Source: Clostridia bacterium
GTDB lineage: Bacteria > Bacillota > Clostridia > Christensenellales > Aristaeellaceae
Direction: 5' to 3'
Assembly: GCA_009776385.1 (NCBI GenBank)
Contig: WRFT01000135.1
Span: 1-5,355, forward strand
Length of the DNA stretch: 5,355 bases
Position numbers and translations under genes: made by a program. Below are positions 4,909 through 5,355 of this stretch, in pieces. The notes under the pieces were generated by a model. The model saw nothing but the letters and a program-made list of their open reading frames with translations. It made no database searches and was not told the origin of the DNA. The stretch's first letter is position 1, and every line of letters begins with the position of its first letter.

Positions 4909-5355
4909 TTGAAACATCAAAGCAGAGCGGGTTTCCTTTTTGTTCTGCCCTGGGTCGTCGGGCTTGCCGTATTCACGGTTTTCCCTATGGTTGCCGCCGC
5001 CTATATCTCCATGACCGATTGGTCGATCATCGGAAAGGCAGACTTCATCGGGCTTACTAACTTTATCGCCATTTTTAAGGACCAGGAGTTTTACCGGACC
5101 TTATGGATTACGGTACGTTACGCGTTGTTTGCCGTGCCGCTGACCATTGCCATCGCCTTTGCGATAGCCATTTCATTAAACAAACCTTACAAGGGCGTCG
5201 GCATTTTTCGGACGGTGTTTTATATGCCCGCCATTGTATCCGGCGTCGCAGTGGCGATTGTTTTTACATGGATATTAGACCCGAGCTATGGTATTTTAAA
5301 CGCCGTTTTGGGAACACTTGGAATAAAAGGGCCAAACTGGTTGTATGACCCCAAC
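4909..5355 (+). CDS. ABC transporter sugar permease, MalF/UgpA-type, N-terminal half only
   Basis: The first 149 residues are present and the gene continues past the right edge. It encodes an inner-membrane permease of the CUT1 sugar importer class, which usually runs to about 290-310 residues, so roughly half is missing, including the EAA loop that contacts the ATPase. Visible signs are FLFVLPWVVGLAVFTVFPMV (9-28, first membrane helix), the periplasmic segment DFIGLTNF (45-52), a second helix at about 70-89, RTVFYMPAIVSGVAVAIVFT (101-120, the conserved FxxP helix), and WILDPSYGILNAVL, GPNWL. The start is TTG at 4909: the codon before it is an in-frame TGA, and the first in-frame ATG lies inside helix one. 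GGAAAGGGG at 4890-4898 is the ribosome binding site, with slightly long spacing. It partners the lipoprotein. A second permease probably follows, and an ATPase may be encoded elsewhere, as is common for CUT1 systems. Confidence 0.93.
   Translation, partial: MKHQSRAGFLFVLPWVVGLAVFTVFPMVAAAYISMTDWSIIGKADFIGLTNFIAIFKDQEFYRTLWITVRYALFAVPLTIAIAFAIAISLNKPYKGVGIFRTVFYMPAIVSGVAVAIVFTWILDPSYGILNAVLGTLGIKGPNWLYDPN

Noticed and set aside
5103..5348. Plus-strand open frame inside the permease region
   Set aside because: It is a frame-shifted shadow; the frame from TTG 4909 encodes a clear membrane permease through the window end.

Overview
The window reads as chromosomal DNA from a low-to-mid GC Firmicute (Bacillota), most likely a clostridial anaerobe. 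The evidence is strong purine-rich ribosome binding sites, a near-consensus SigA-type promoter, a YafY/WYL-type regulator, a stand-alone ComEC-like metallo-hydrolase and a CUT1-type sugar ABC transporter with a lipoprotein binding protein. The species cannot be named from this sequence.

Layout. Positions 1-1090 hold two minus-strand genes. A WYL-domain transcriptional regulator comes first (1090-101). It is followed by the first ten codons of an unidentified gene that runs off the left edge (31-1). The short gap between them contains a TGTCC-N8-GGACA palindrome. Positions 1091-1533 carry no gene. They hold the regulator's probable promoter, a degenerate TTAG-type simple repeat and four copies of a short hairpin-forming repeat, one of them inverted. 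At 1555-2385 (+) lies an exported or membrane-anchored metallo-beta-lactamase-fold protein resembling the hydrolase domain of ComEC.

Directly after it a TTGACA-N17-TATGCT promoter begins a carbohydrate operon that continues past the right edge. It contains a DUF1861/MTP-1-like five-bladed beta-propeller protein (2549-3508), an extracellular solute-binding lipoprotein (3525-4874) and the N-terminal half of a MalF/UgpA-type permease (TTG start at 4909, open at 5355).

Working model (inference). The lipoprotein and permease import an oligosaccharide, and the DUF1861 protein acts on it in the cytoplasm. DUF1861 is, as I recall, related to the Leishmania beta-1,2-mannan transferase/phosphorylases and to GH130, so a mannoside is the leading guess. 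No ATPase, second permease or sugar-operon regulator lies inside the window. The WYL regulator and its partial partner look like a separate unit. The best candidates for something undescribed are the substrate and reaction of the DUF1861-ABC operon, the hairpin repeat family with paired compensatory changes, and the palindrome between the regulator and its downstream gene.
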